Shown piece after piece: positions 53,815 through 60,953 of a stretch of DNA of 64,000 nucleotides. This DNA comes from Daejeonella sp. (GTDB lineage Bacteria; Bacteroidota; Bacteroidia; Sphingobacteriales; Sphingobacteriaceae). The position numbers and the translations under genes are program-made. The stretch's first letter is position 1. Every line of letters begins with the position of its first letter. The notes under the pieces were generated by a model that saw nothing but the letters and a program-made list of their open reading frames with translations, made no database searches and had not been told where the DNA came from. The stretch spans positions 112,646-176,645 of the forward strand of contig NZ_JAFEIG010000017.1 in NCBI RefSeq assembly GCF_017495225.1. The letters run 5' to 3'.

Positions 53815-54273
53815 TTAGTCCCATAAAATTTTAGGCATTTCATTTTTAATAATTATTGTTCTTTCAAAAATTGCCTTTTGAATACGCTTTACAGACACTT
53901 CTTGATCTTCCAATTTCATCGTATTGGAGGTACGCATAACAATTTCGGTAGCAAGCTCTTTAGCTTTACGCTCAATTAAGGCATCCAAGGAGCCATCTTT
54001 CGGGACAAAAGCATATACAAGTTCCATATCTAAAGCATTGGCAGATTCACGCAAGGTTTTTAGGCTAATGGTACCTAATTGCTCTCTACGTTCTATATCC
54101 ATCACACTTTGCTTAGTGATAGAGATTTTATTACCCAATTGCTGCAATGACATGCCTAAGGACGTACGAATGGCTTTAATCCATCCTATTGGCGGAGGAA
54201 TAATTTTCTTTATCTCAACAAATTCATGCATTTTTCTATCGAGATGCTCAATTTGCAATGTTTTCTTTTTCAT
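53815..54273 (-). CDS. Mobile mystery protein A (HTH regulator), orphan
   Basis: A 152-residue HTH protein with the diagnostic pattern of this family: LDRKMHEF at the N-terminus, PPPIGWIKAIRTSLGMSLQQ leading into an XRE-type helix-turn-helix (about residues 40-70), GTISLKTLRESANALDMELV, YAFVPKDGSLDALIERKA, and the terminal LWD. The family normally accompanies 'mobile mystery protein B', which carries a Fic domain, and the pair behaves like a mobile toxin-antitoxin unit. No Fic gene follows here; downstream is 184 bases of empty DNA and then the amidohydrolase. The start at 54273 (MKKKTLQIEH) is chosen over one 33 bases upstream. Confidence 0.88.
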   Translation of the reverse strand: MKKKTLQIEHLDRKMHEFVEIKKIIPPPIGWIKAIRTSLGMSLQQLGNKISITKQSVMDIERREQLGTISLKTLRESANALDMELVYAFVPKDGSLDALIERKAKELATEIVMRTSNTMKLEDQEVSVKRIQKAIFERTIIIKNEMPKILWD

Positions 54274-54433
54274 AAATGTAAGCTTAAAGACTAACAAATA
54301 AAACACAAATGTAAGTATTTAAACTGACAAAAATAAACGTAATGTAAAGTTATAAGCTGACTAAAATTATGAACTTAATCAAAAAGAAAATAATTATTTA
54401 ATTAGATTTGTTTTTGTAAACCAACCTCAAAAA

Positions 54434-54847
54434 ATGAAAAAACTATCCCTCATCATAACCCTTCTTTTATTTAGTCTTTGTAGTTTTTCTCAGAGTCGAT
54501 ATATATCAGCTACAACAAAAAAGATTGTTTTTGCACGAGATGGTGGCAGGTGTCAATGTTGTGGTAGTTCACTAAACCTAGAATATGATCATATCACTCC
54601 ATTTTCTTGTGGTGGTAAGAATAATGCATCAAATATTCAGTTGCTTTGTCAGAAGTGCAACCGGAGTAAATCAAATAGCTGTTATTGTAAGGTACATGAC
54701 AGGAAAGTGGGAAGAGATTGTTGTGATGGCAAAACTACCAGCACAAAATCTAAAGGTACTTCAACACGATGCACGGGAACAACACAAAAAGGGTCAAGAT
54801 GCAAAAGAATGACAACAAGTTCTGATGGTACATGTCAATCACATTAA
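54434..54847 (+). CDS. Exported HNH endonuclease with Cys-rich tail
   Basis: A 137-residue protein. The signal peptide MKKLSLIITLLLFSLCSFSQ is followed directly by an HNH nuclease domain: FARDGGRCQCCGSSLNLEYD, HITPFSCGG (catalytic His), NASNIQLLCQKCNRSKSNS. The zinc-binding CQCC/CQKC pairs are intact. The C-terminus has a small Cys/Thr-rich module (STRCTGTTQKGSRCKRMTT, ending CQSH), similar to DUF5763-type tails. Export of a nuclease suggests activity in the periplasm or outside the cell, on incoming or environmental DNA. A short unknown gene follows 25 bases later. Confidence 0.87.
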   Translation: MKKLSLIITLLLFSLCSFSQSRYISATTKKIVFARDGGRCQCCGSSLNLEYDHITPFSCGGKNNASNIQLLCQKCNRSKSNSCYCKVHDRKVGRDCCDGKTTSTKSKGTSTRCTGTTQKGSRCKRMTTSSDGTCQSH

Positions 54848-54872
54848 TAATTTAAAAGCAATTTAAATCGCT

Positions 54873-55121
54873 ATGAGTCAGAATATATTATTTGCAATAG
54901 ATAAGGATACACAAGAAATAATCGTTTCAGAATCTCCAAATGGAAGCAATACAATCAATTTCATAGAACGTATTGCAAGTCAAGATAATGAGATGCTATA
55001 CCATGCTGTTTTAACTTTAACAAGCATTAGCAATGCTTCCGATTTAGATGTTAAAATTTTTAAGGCAATGGATAAGGTTTGTTTGATGATTTATGTTAAG
55101 TATAAGGAGGATGTAGAATAA
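54873..55121 (+). CDS. Hypothetical 82-residue protein
   Basis: I do not recognise this protein. It starts MSQNILFAIDKDTQEIIVSE, has one serine/asparagine-rich turn and a second half of alternating helices and strands (ISNASDLDVKIFKAMDKV). There is no signal peptide, although the gene lies 25 bases after the exported HNH nuclease gene and is probably co-transcribed with it. An immunity or accessory role is possible only by position; the lack of export argues against a simple periplasmic inhibitor. Confidence 0.6.
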   Translation: MSQNILFAIDKDTQEIIVSESPNGSNTINFIERIASQDNEMLYHAVLTLTSISNASDLDVKIFKAMDKVCLMIYVKYKEDVE

Positions 55122-55274
55122 ATTACGCGGATAACAAAAGATTAAAGTTATTAACCCTGGTTATTATTACATTTTTTGATGATTAGTTGGTGGTGGAGAT
55201 GTAAACGCAACGATGTGAACTGCTGTCCATAAAAAACAAAAAATTAACAGGATGAGATTCTAATTTGAAATGAT

Positions 55275-55282
55275 TATTTTTG
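55275..55282 (+). promoter_or_regulatory. Candidate -7 box for the UPF0175/PIN toxin-antitoxin pair
   Basis: TATTTTTG matches TAnnTTTG exactly, 17 bases before the antitoxin start. The preceding gap (55122-55274) contains no gene I can support. Confidence 0.45.
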
Positions 55283-55298
55283 AGTAAAATTAATAAAA

Positions 55299-55526
55299 AT
55301 GAAAATAGTTCAATTAAATATACCAGATAGCGTCGATTTGAATGATTTTGATTTTTCAATGATTATTGCTTCAAAGCTTTACGCAGATGCTAAATTAACG
55401 GCAGGACAAGCAGCAGAAATGGCTGGACTTACCAAAAGAGCATTCCTTGAAGTATTAGGCAAATATGGTGTTTCAGTATTTAGTAGTTCTGTTGAAGACC
55501 TGCATTTAGATATTGCTAATGCTTAG
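55299..55526 (+). CDS. UPF0175-family antitoxin
   Basis: A 75-residue protein of the UPF0175 family. The C-terminal two thirds form a helix-turn-helix: ASKLYADAKLTAGQAAEMAG, then LTKRAFLEVLGKYGVSVF. UPF0175 proteins regularly precede DUF3368 PIN-domain genes and act as DNA-binding antitoxins. Its stop is overlapped 8 bases by the next gene, the expected coupling. It probably neutralises the PIN toxin and represses its own promoter. Confidence 0.88.
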   Translation: MKIVQLNIPDSVDLNDFDFSMIIASKLYADAKLTAGQAAEMAGLTKRAFLEVLGKYGVSVFSSSVEDLHLDIANA

Positions 55527-55974
55527 AATAGTAATTTCCGATACAAGTACATTAATTCTTCTTCATAAGATAAACGAATTAGATCTTTTGCAAAAAGTTT
55601 ATGGAGAGATTTTTACTACCCCCGAAATTGCTTCCGAATTTGGAGAAAAATTACCAGACTGGATTGTATTACAATCAGTAAAAGATAAAAAATATCAAAA
55701 ATTTTTAGAAACACAAGTCGACCTTGGTGAAGCAAGTGCATTAGCATTGGCCGCAGAATTTGATGATGTATTATTGTTATTAGATGATTTGAAAGCTCAC
55801 AAATTAGCAGCCCAATTAATGTTCAAAACGACTGGTACATTAGGGATAATTCACAAAGCAAAGCAACTTTCATTTATTCCGAAGGTCAAGCCTTTAATTG
55901 ATAAGTTACTTTTAACTAATTTTCGCATATCAAAAGATGTGGTAAATGAAATTTTAAGATTAAATGGCGAATAA
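55519..55974 (+). CDS. DUF3368 PIN-domain toxin
   Basis: A 151-residue PIN-like nuclease. The N-terminal strand IVISDTSTLILLHKINELDL supplies the first acidic residue. Acidic residues continue in TPEIASEFGE, DLGEASALALAAEFDD and VLLLLDDLKAHKLA, and the fold ends with GTLGIIHKAKQL. This order is the DUF3368 pattern. The family is expected to cleave RNA (VapC-like). It is translated from an ATG inside the antitoxin gene (55519). The 545-base stretch after it, to 56519, has no gene apart from a duplicated leader. Confidence 0.88.
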   Translation: MLRIVISDTSTLILLHKINELDLLQKVYGEIFTTPEIASEFGEKLPDWIVLQSVKDKKYQKFLETQVDLGEASALALAAEFDDVLLLLDDLKAHKLAAQLMFKTTGTLGIIHKAKQLSFIPKVKPLIDKLLLTNFRISKDVVNEILRLNGE

Positions 55975-56366
55975 TTTGCAATCCGGGGTAATAGATTTAA
56001 TTAATTTCTGTTGCTTGTGAGTGTGTTTTGAATATTTTCAATAAAAAATCAATTTTGATTTAAAAAACAAAGAAATTCAAAAAGAATGTATTTAAAATGC
56101 TAAATATTACTTTCCAATACAGAAAGTATAATATTACTGATTTACAATAAGTTACAAGGCTTGAGATACAAAATTGGTACAAATACTCTTAAAAATTTCC
56201 TTTTGATTAAAAAATCAATATTGAGAATAAAAAGCTAATCTGATCAGATAAATTTTTCTCATTTCTTTGGGCAAAGATATGCCTAAATATTCAATTTGGT
56301 AATGTCCCTACCCTATTTCCCAGTAAAAATAGAACAATATTAAAAACAAAAAATATTTAACTGTAT
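55975..56366. other. Gene-free AT-rich interval
   Basis: This 390-base stretch contains no reading frame, RNA or repeat that I can support. It is very AT-rich with many stops in all frames. It ends where the duplicated leader module (56367-56496) begins. Confidence 0.6.
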
Positions 56367-56496
56367 GAGTTAATATTTGGATATTTATGGTTAATTAGTT
56401 TTACTTTGGATAAATAAAATTGATTGTGATTTATCCGGCATATCTACCTTTAATGGGGTAGATTGGAATGAGTTTATGAGGGGTATATATTAGTTA
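56367..56496 (+). repeat. Duplicated promoter/hairpin leader, copy A
   Basis: About 130 bases that recur with roughly 80% identity (by eye) at 59369-59499. Shared blocks are GGTTAATTA, TTTACTTTGG (near a -7 box), CATATCTACC and GATGAGTTTATGAGGGGTA or near forms. ATCTACC (56442-56448) pairs with GGTAGAT (56457-56463) as a hairpin that copy B also keeps. The match ends at the GTTA at 56493-56496, which opens GTTATGTGCAAGC. It lies directly upstream of the 262-residue unknown gene and probably drives it. Confidence 0.7.
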
Positions 56497-56519
56497 TGTG
56501 CAAGCTTAAAAAATGAAAT

Positions 56520-57308
56520 ATGGACAAAACAAATTACTTGGAATTGTTTAATCGAGAATTTCTAACAACTCTATCCGATTGGCAAAAAGGTTGGGGGGAA
56601 GATCAAAATATTAGAAGACAACTTGCAGACAAATTGGTTGGAGCTTGTGAAAACCTACCCGCAGAATTTAAAGTATGTAAACAAGAATGCTTCAGAAAAA
56701 GATTTATTGTTGGAGGTGAAATTGTCCCAATTATAATTAATGATGATTTTTTTGAAGGAATTGCCAGTTGGACTTTAAATATTGATTGTGCCAAAACATT
56801 CAAAAAATTACTAAAGCAAAATACAAAGTTTGCAATGATCTTTAAGCAAAGACCAAAGAAAGGAGATGTTATTGTAAACATTTGCGAATTATGGAAAAAT
56901 GAAAGCTTCATCAAATCGGTAGATGAACTGAACAAAAAGGATCCCCAAATTGCTTATCCTTTATTAAATTTTAGAGATTATCAAAGTGAGGTAATACTTA
57001 GAACTAATTTAAAAGGAAGTGAAATTGAGCATATAGTCGGTGTATCTAGTAGTTTTGATGAAATTTGTGATATGGGAAATATCCCTCAAGAAGAGAGGGA
57101 AGAGTTATCAAAAAGATATGCTAAAGACCCAAATGGAATCCCAATATCTTTTCCAACGTACGCAACTTCTGAAGGCACTAAAGAAGCTGTGAAGAATACT
57201 ATTAAAGACATTAAAAACAGGATTGATCACGGTAGACGCGATAATATTCCAATTAATGGATTAATATTTAACCCTCATCCTGAAGATTTAAAACATAGAA
57301 TAAATTGA
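56520..57308 (+). CDS. Unrecognised 262-residue protein in a cassette-like unit
   Basis: I do not recognise this protein. It is soluble, charged and without a signal peptide or membrane segment. Features visible are a Trp-rich start (LSDWQKGWGEDQNIRR), Cys pairs near residue 48-59 (ACENLPAEFKVCKQEC), a central strand-rich part and a C-terminal helix ending in PHPEDLKHRIN. The gene sits between the GTTATGTGCAAGC word (56493) and the GCCTGCACATAAC word (57311), the complementary ends expected of an integron cassette. The next gene, on the same strand, is Abi-alpha-like, so a defence link is possible but unproven. Confidence 0.75.
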   Translation: MDKTNYLELFNREFLTTLSDWQKGWGEDQNIRRQLADKLVGACENLPAEFKVCKQECFRKRFIVGGEIVPIIINDDFFEGIASWTLNIDCAKTFKKLLKQNTKFAMIFKQRPKKGDVIVNICELWKNESFIKSVDELNKKDPQIAYPLLNFRDYQSEVILRTNLKGSEIEHIVGVSSSFDEICDMGNIPQEEREELSKRYAKDPNGIPISFPTYATSEGTKEAVKNTIKDIKNRIDHGRRDNIPINGLIFNPHPEDLKHRIN

Positions 57309-57310
57309 TA

Positions 57311-57334
57311 GCCTGCACATAACAGCAGCAAGTT
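57311..57334 (+). repeat. Cassette-end word GCCTGCACATAAC (partial attC-like)
   Basis: GCCTGCACATAAC (57311-57323) begins 2 bases after a stop codon and closely matches the left end of the attC-like element at 58108 (GCCAGCACATAAC). It is also the reverse complement of the word at 56493-56505 at 12 of 13 positions. A right arm with GTTA is not found before the next gene, so the site is truncated. Confidence 0.5.
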
Positions 57335-57348
57335 TTAACGACAAAACA

Positions 57349-58119
57349 ATGAGCAAAGAATTAAATATTAAATCATCGACAATAGAAAAGGGACTTGAGC
57401 TTGCTAAGGATTTTCTAGGTAAACTTATTTCTCCGACAATTGAAGAAGTTGGACTTCTTATTTCAGACAATATAAAGTTTCTGAGATTTAAGAACCAAGT
57501 AAAAATCTTGCTTAAAGCCAAGAACTATATCGAGAAAAACAACATTTCGTTAAAAGAAATTCCTATCAAAATTTTAGTCCCTCTTTTAGAGAAAGCCTCG
57601 TTAGAAGATGAAGAAAAACTGCAAGACAAGTGGTCGAATATGCTAGTAAATATGGTTGACTCAGAGACTAATTTTCAAAATCAAATTTTCCCTCATATCC
57701 TTAGCCAAATGTCTCTTGGAGAATATGAAGCACTTCAAGAAGTTTTTCAAAAAGAAAAAGAACTTGCCATAAAGTATGAGGAACTTGCAACCATGCGAGT
57801 ATTGAATGACGACAAATATTATTTCAAACCTGAAACAAAAAAACTAAAAGCTGAAATTGACAAAATTGAACAAGATGGTTTTTGGTTATCAATAGAAGAA
57901 TTTGAAGTAGCTAACATTGCAAGACTTGGTCTCATTAGACAATTACCGCCTAAAATTCTTATTGAAGAATTCCAAACAGGCGGTAGGGACTCAGAATATG
58001 AGGAAAAATGGCATCAAATAGACGCAGAATATGACCCTGACAATTATGGTTATAGAATTACTGACCTTGGAAGAAAATTTATTGCAATTTGTGAGCTCAA
58101 TGAAAAAGCCAGCACATAA
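57349..58119 (+). CDS. Abi-alpha-like (DUF4393) protein
   Basis: A 256-residue protein related to the DUF4393/Abi-alpha family associated with abortive infection. Matching features are the N-terminal helix ending in LISPTIEEVGLLISDNIKF, KEIPIKILVPLLEKASLEDE and the family core LQDKWSNMLVNMVD. A charged coiled coil follows (EYEALQEVFQKEKELAIKYE), and then a C-terminal segment with YRITDLGRKFIAI, which is winged-helix-like. Its stop codon is embedded in the left end of a 141-bp attC-like palindrome (CATAAC), typical of cassette genes. A phage-defence role is a family-based inference. Confidence 0.78.
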   Translation: MSKELNIKSSTIEKGLELAKDFLGKLISPTIEEVGLLISDNIKFLRFKNQVKILLKAKNYIEKNNISLKEIPIKILVPLLEKASLEDEEKLQDKWSNMLVNMVDSETNFQNQIFPHILSQMSLGEYEALQEVFQKEKELAIKYEELATMRVLNDDKYYFKPETKKLKAEIDKIEQDGFWLSIEEFEVANIARLGLIRQLPPKILIEEFQTGGRDSEYEEKWHQIDAEYDPDNYGYRITDLGRKFIAICELNEKAST

Positions 58120-58248
58120 CAGCACCTACCCAAAAGGCGGGGTTTCGTATTCCAAAGACAGTTTTGTGGTTAATCAAACATTAGTTTTTCATATCAAGTT
58201 TTGTGGTAAAAGTCCCGCCCTTCGGGTAGCTGCAAAACGTTATAAGCG
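58108..58248. repeat. attC-like imperfect palindrome (integron cassette recombination site candidate)
   Basis: A 141-base element begins with GCCAGCACATAAC and ends with GTTATAAGCG. Arms pair as GCACCTACCC (58122-58131) with GGGTAGCTGC (58224-58233; one mismatch) and GGCGGG (58136-58141) with CCCGCC (58214-58219). Extra unpaired bases (AAAAC) occur on the right side, and the loop is about 70 bases. Size, AAC/GTT ends, asymmetry and overlap with a stop codon fit attC sites. The RYYYAAC/GTTRRRY consensus is met only in its core, and no integrase gene is in the window. Confidence 0.6.
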
Positions 58249-58343
58249 ATTAAAAAAAAATACAATATGAACAAAAAATTGTTTATGGTAATGTCATGTA
58301 TAGAGCTTTTTGATTATGGGATTAAATTGGATAACATTACACG

Positions 58344-59126
58344 TTATTTTGAACCTTGAACTCTATTTAACATTAGTCCGCCATCCACAATTTGTGTGCT
58401 ACCTGTAATATATCTAGCATCATCAGAGGCAAAAAAAACTGCTGTTTTTGCTACATCTTCTGGTAAACCAGCGAAATTTAAAGGAATTCGTTTCTCTTGT
58501 TCAACCCTATAGTTTATATCATCCAACGCACGCTGATTCATTTGAGTTAAAATCATCCCCGGTGCAATACAGTTTACAGTGATTTGTTTTGGAGCCAATT
58601 CAAGTGCCAACACCCTGCTGAATCCTTTAATTGCAAATTTCGAAGAACAGTAGTCAGTTTTGCCAGCACTAACTATATCTTCGTGAATTGACGTAATATT
58701 AATTATTCTCCCGCTACCAGGGCTTGTTGCTCTATGTTCAATGAAATATTTACAACATAGAAAAACGCTGAATAAATTTGTTCTGATAGTGTTTTCAAAT
58801 TCGCTGAAACTCATCTCATATAGAGGCTTATCAGCACTTCTGATGCCTGCGCTGTTAACTAAAAAATCTACTTGCGAGAAATTTTCAGCGGCTTTCTTAA
58901 ATAAATGTTTTACATCTTCTTCATTGCTTACGTCGGTTTTAATAAGTAAGCACCTGCTTCCCTTGTCATGTATTCTTTTTAGGATTTCCAAACCCTTTTG
59001 TTTATCATTTAAATAGGTCAAAATAATATTGCAGCCTAAACTTGCAAATTCTAAGGCAATTGACGCTCCTATTCCAGATTCCCCTCCTGTTACAAGGGCA
59101 ACTTTATCACCGAATTTTAATTTCAT
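58344..59126 (-). CDS. Short-chain dehydrogenase/reductase
   Basis: A 260-residue classical SDR with NAD(P) loop ALVTGGESGIGASIALEFA (residues 11-29) and the NAG motif in VNSAGIRSA. The catalytic Ser is in INITSIHEDIV and the YxxxK motif is in DYCSSKFAIKGFS. The end VDGGLMLNR is typical. It resembles glucose-1-dehydrogenase or 3-oxoacyl-reductase-like SDRs; the substrate is unknown. It lies opposite in direction to the surrounding cassette-like genes, inside the accessory island, and starts beyond the attC-like element. Confidence 0.9.
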   Translation of the reverse strand: MKLKFGDKVALVTGGESGIGASIALEFASLGCNIILTYLNDKQKGLEILKRIHDKGSRCLLIKTDVSNEEDVKHLFKKAAENFSQVDFLVNSAGIRSADKPLYEMSFSEFENTIRTNLFSVFLCCKYFIEHRATSPGSGRIINITSIHEDIVSAGKTDYCSSKFAIKGFSRVLALELAPKQITVNCIAPGMILTQMNQRALDDINYRVEQEKRIPLNFAGLPEDVAKTAVFFASDDARYITGSTQIVDGGLMLNRVQGSK

Positions 59127-59368
59127 AAATTTAAAATTTCATAGTATTTGATTTATAATATATCTACCATGGTATTAACTCAAAGATATTAGCTTTCACA
59201 AGAGCTCAATCCGATTAATTGTATGTTTCAATAATATTTTGAAAAAATATAATAATGCGCACAAGTTAAATAAGTAATTGAATTATTTCATTGCCGTAAT
59301 TATTTTTTCCTTGAAAAAGTTTCTTTGATTTTAACATACTATTAGAAATGAAAAACATTTAATTATTC

Positions 59369-59499
59369 GAGTTAATTTTAGGATGTTTATGGTTAATTAT
59401 TTTTACTTTGGGTAAACATAATTAAATCATGGATTATGAAACATATCTACCCTTATTGGGGTGGATTGGGATGAGTTTATGAGGGGTACATATGAGTTA
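59369..59499 (+). repeat. Duplicated promoter/hairpin leader, copy B
   Basis: Second copy of the module at 56367-56496. The hairpin is kept with a wobble: ATCTACCC (59445-59452) pairs with GGGTGGAT (59459-59466), including one T-G pair. TTTACTTTGG (59402-59411) and GGTTAATTA recur. Similarity stops at GTTA (59496-59499). The module lies upstream of the DUF4468 gene. The remaining gap bases (59127-59368) hold nothing I can name. Confidence 0.7.
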
Positions 59500-59550
59500 C
59501 CTGATATTTTCGAGCGACAGAAAACAAATAGACACTTAATATATAAAAAA

Positions 59551-60090
59551 ATGAAAAACAAAATTTTACTTTCGATTGCAATTCTTTTTTCTACTATTTC
59601 TTACGCACAAGATTTTCCTAAACTAAAATTAACCCCAAATGGTGTTGAACCAATCATTGTAAATACAGATAGTTTAAAAGCGACAGATTTATACAAGAAA
59701 GCATTAAATTGGGTTCAGGAAACATACAAAAATCCTGAAAAAGTACTTAAAGCCAAAATTGAAAATGAAAAATTAAGAATAGATGGTTTTGCTGAAAATG
59801 CTTGGTGGTATAAATCACTTGGGATGAAGCAAAATTATAATATGGAATATTCTGTAGAAATATCTTTCAAAGATGGCAAATACAAATTTGAGTATATAAT
59901 TGGACAATTTTTTATTGATAGTGGACAAAAAGTACTTTATGATTACAAAACATTTTACAAAAAAACAGGAGAAATAAGAAGTGCTTATGCTGATGCTATT
60001 CCAAGTTTAGAAGAAACAATGAATAATTTATCATTAAATTTCCATAATTATTTGACTGGAAAAACAACAAAAAAAGATGATAAATGGTAA
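59551..60090 (+). CDS. Exported DUF4468-like protein
   Basis: A 179-residue protein with signal peptide MKNKILLSIAILFSTISYAQ. A single TBP-like alpha/beta domain follows, starting NTDSLKATDLYKKALNWVQE and including YSVEISFKDGKYKFEYIIGQ, the DUF4468 pattern. Many such proteins are short, periplasmic or surface-associated in Bacteroidota; the function is unknown. The ATG at 59551 is chosen because it begins the signal peptide; an in-frame GTG at 59461 would place translated sequence inside the duplicated leader. Confidence 0.8.
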   Translation: MKNKILLSIAILFSTISYAQDFPKLKLTPNGVEPIIVNTDSLKATDLYKKALNWVQETYKNPEKVLKAKIENEKLRIDGFAENAWWYKSLGMKQNYNMEYSVEISFKDGKYKFEYIIGQFFIDSGQKVLYDYKTFYKKTGEIRSAYADAIPSLEETMNNLSLNFHNYLTGKTTKKDDKW

Positions 60091-60313
60091 AAAATATTTA
60101 GAAAAAAATCGAAAAAGAAAAAACCCTAATAAATTGTGATTTATGCTTCTATAAAACCTTGTAATAATCGAAACTTTGTGCCCTGAACCAAAGCCTATAT
60201 AGAGTTTTATTTTGGCACCGAATACTGGCGTACTTAGCATCGGAATAATTGGTAACCTTTACTTCGGAATCCTGACGTATAATGGATCAGAGAATCCATC
60301 TCAAAGATGATTT
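60091..60313. other. Short gene-free interval
   Basis: AT-rich bases between the DUF4468 gene and the convergent AbiEii gene. No clear terminator hairpin, repeat or reading frame was found. Confidence 0.5.
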
Positions 60314-60949
60314 CTAAGTGGATAATTCTAACATATCAAGCTTAATCAATTCCCAATATTTGCCACGTAAACATTCAGGGTCAACATCCTTATCCGCTTT
60401 ATTAAAATTGGTTAAATTTTTGATTATCAGATCTCTATCATGACCATAAGGATATCGCTCTTCATGAAGAGCAATCATTTGCTCAATAGAATAGTGGTCT
60501 AAAACCTCATGAATATCCCAAAAATCTTTTTTCCTTCCTGCAGATTGAATAATATCCATTTTCATGGCCATTATTTCTTCCATTGTAGCTAACCTCACTC
60601 CCTCAACAAACTTGAATTCTTTTATAAATGGATCTGTATAGTTTATATCGAGTTTAACATTGTCCCAAATACTTTTTCCAATGGCATAAGATCTTCCATT
60701 AGCAACCAACATTCCGAAGGAGGCATCTACATAAGAGAAATGATCCATTAAAAATTCATCTATTTGGTTGAAATCGATGGATTGGTAAGGAGCATCAGTG
60801 AAAAGATCGATATCAATTGACATTCTATGACCCAGCTGTAAACTTAAAGATGTTCCACCGACAAGCCTAAACTGATCAAAAATTGAAGATTGCATTAATA
60901 ATAATAACGCATCTTTGAGGGTATTATTTACCGTATTCCAATAAAGCAT
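60314..60949 (-). CDS. AbiEii/AbiGii-family nucleotidyltransferase toxin
   Basis: A 211-residue nucleotidyltransferase of the AbiEii family, the toxin half of type IV-like toxin-antitoxin and abortive-infection systems. The polymerase-beta-like motif is LVGGTSLSLQLGHRMSIDID, followed by LFTDAP; the two aspartates would bind metal. Later features are KLDINYTDPF, ATMEEIMAMKMDIIQSAGRK (which holds the conserved KxDxI...R) and KDFWDIHEVLDHYS. It starts 4 bases after its putative antitoxin gene. Known relatives add nucleotides to tRNA acceptor ends. Confidence 0.92.
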   Translation of the reverse strand: MLYWNTVNNTLKDALLLLMQSSIFDQFRLVGGTSLSLQLGHRMSIDIDLFTDAPYQSIDFNQIDEFLMDHFSYVDASFGMLVANGRSYAIGKSIWDNVKLDINYTDPFIKEFKFVEGVRLATMEEIMAMKMDIIQSAGRKKDFWDIHEVLDHYSIEQMIALHEERYPYGHDRDLIIKNLTNFNKADKDVDPECLRGKYWELIKLDMLELST

Positions 60950-60953
60950 AATT

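Noticed and set aside
56141..56210. Remnant of an integrase attachment site in the gap after the PIN toxin
   Set aside because: Short TACAA-type words occur, but no direct repeat, tRNA end or recombinase gene supports it.
59461..59550. In-frame extension of the DUF4468 gene from a GTG
   Set aside because: The extension precedes a clear signal peptide and overlaps the duplicated leader module, whose other copy has a stop in this frame.
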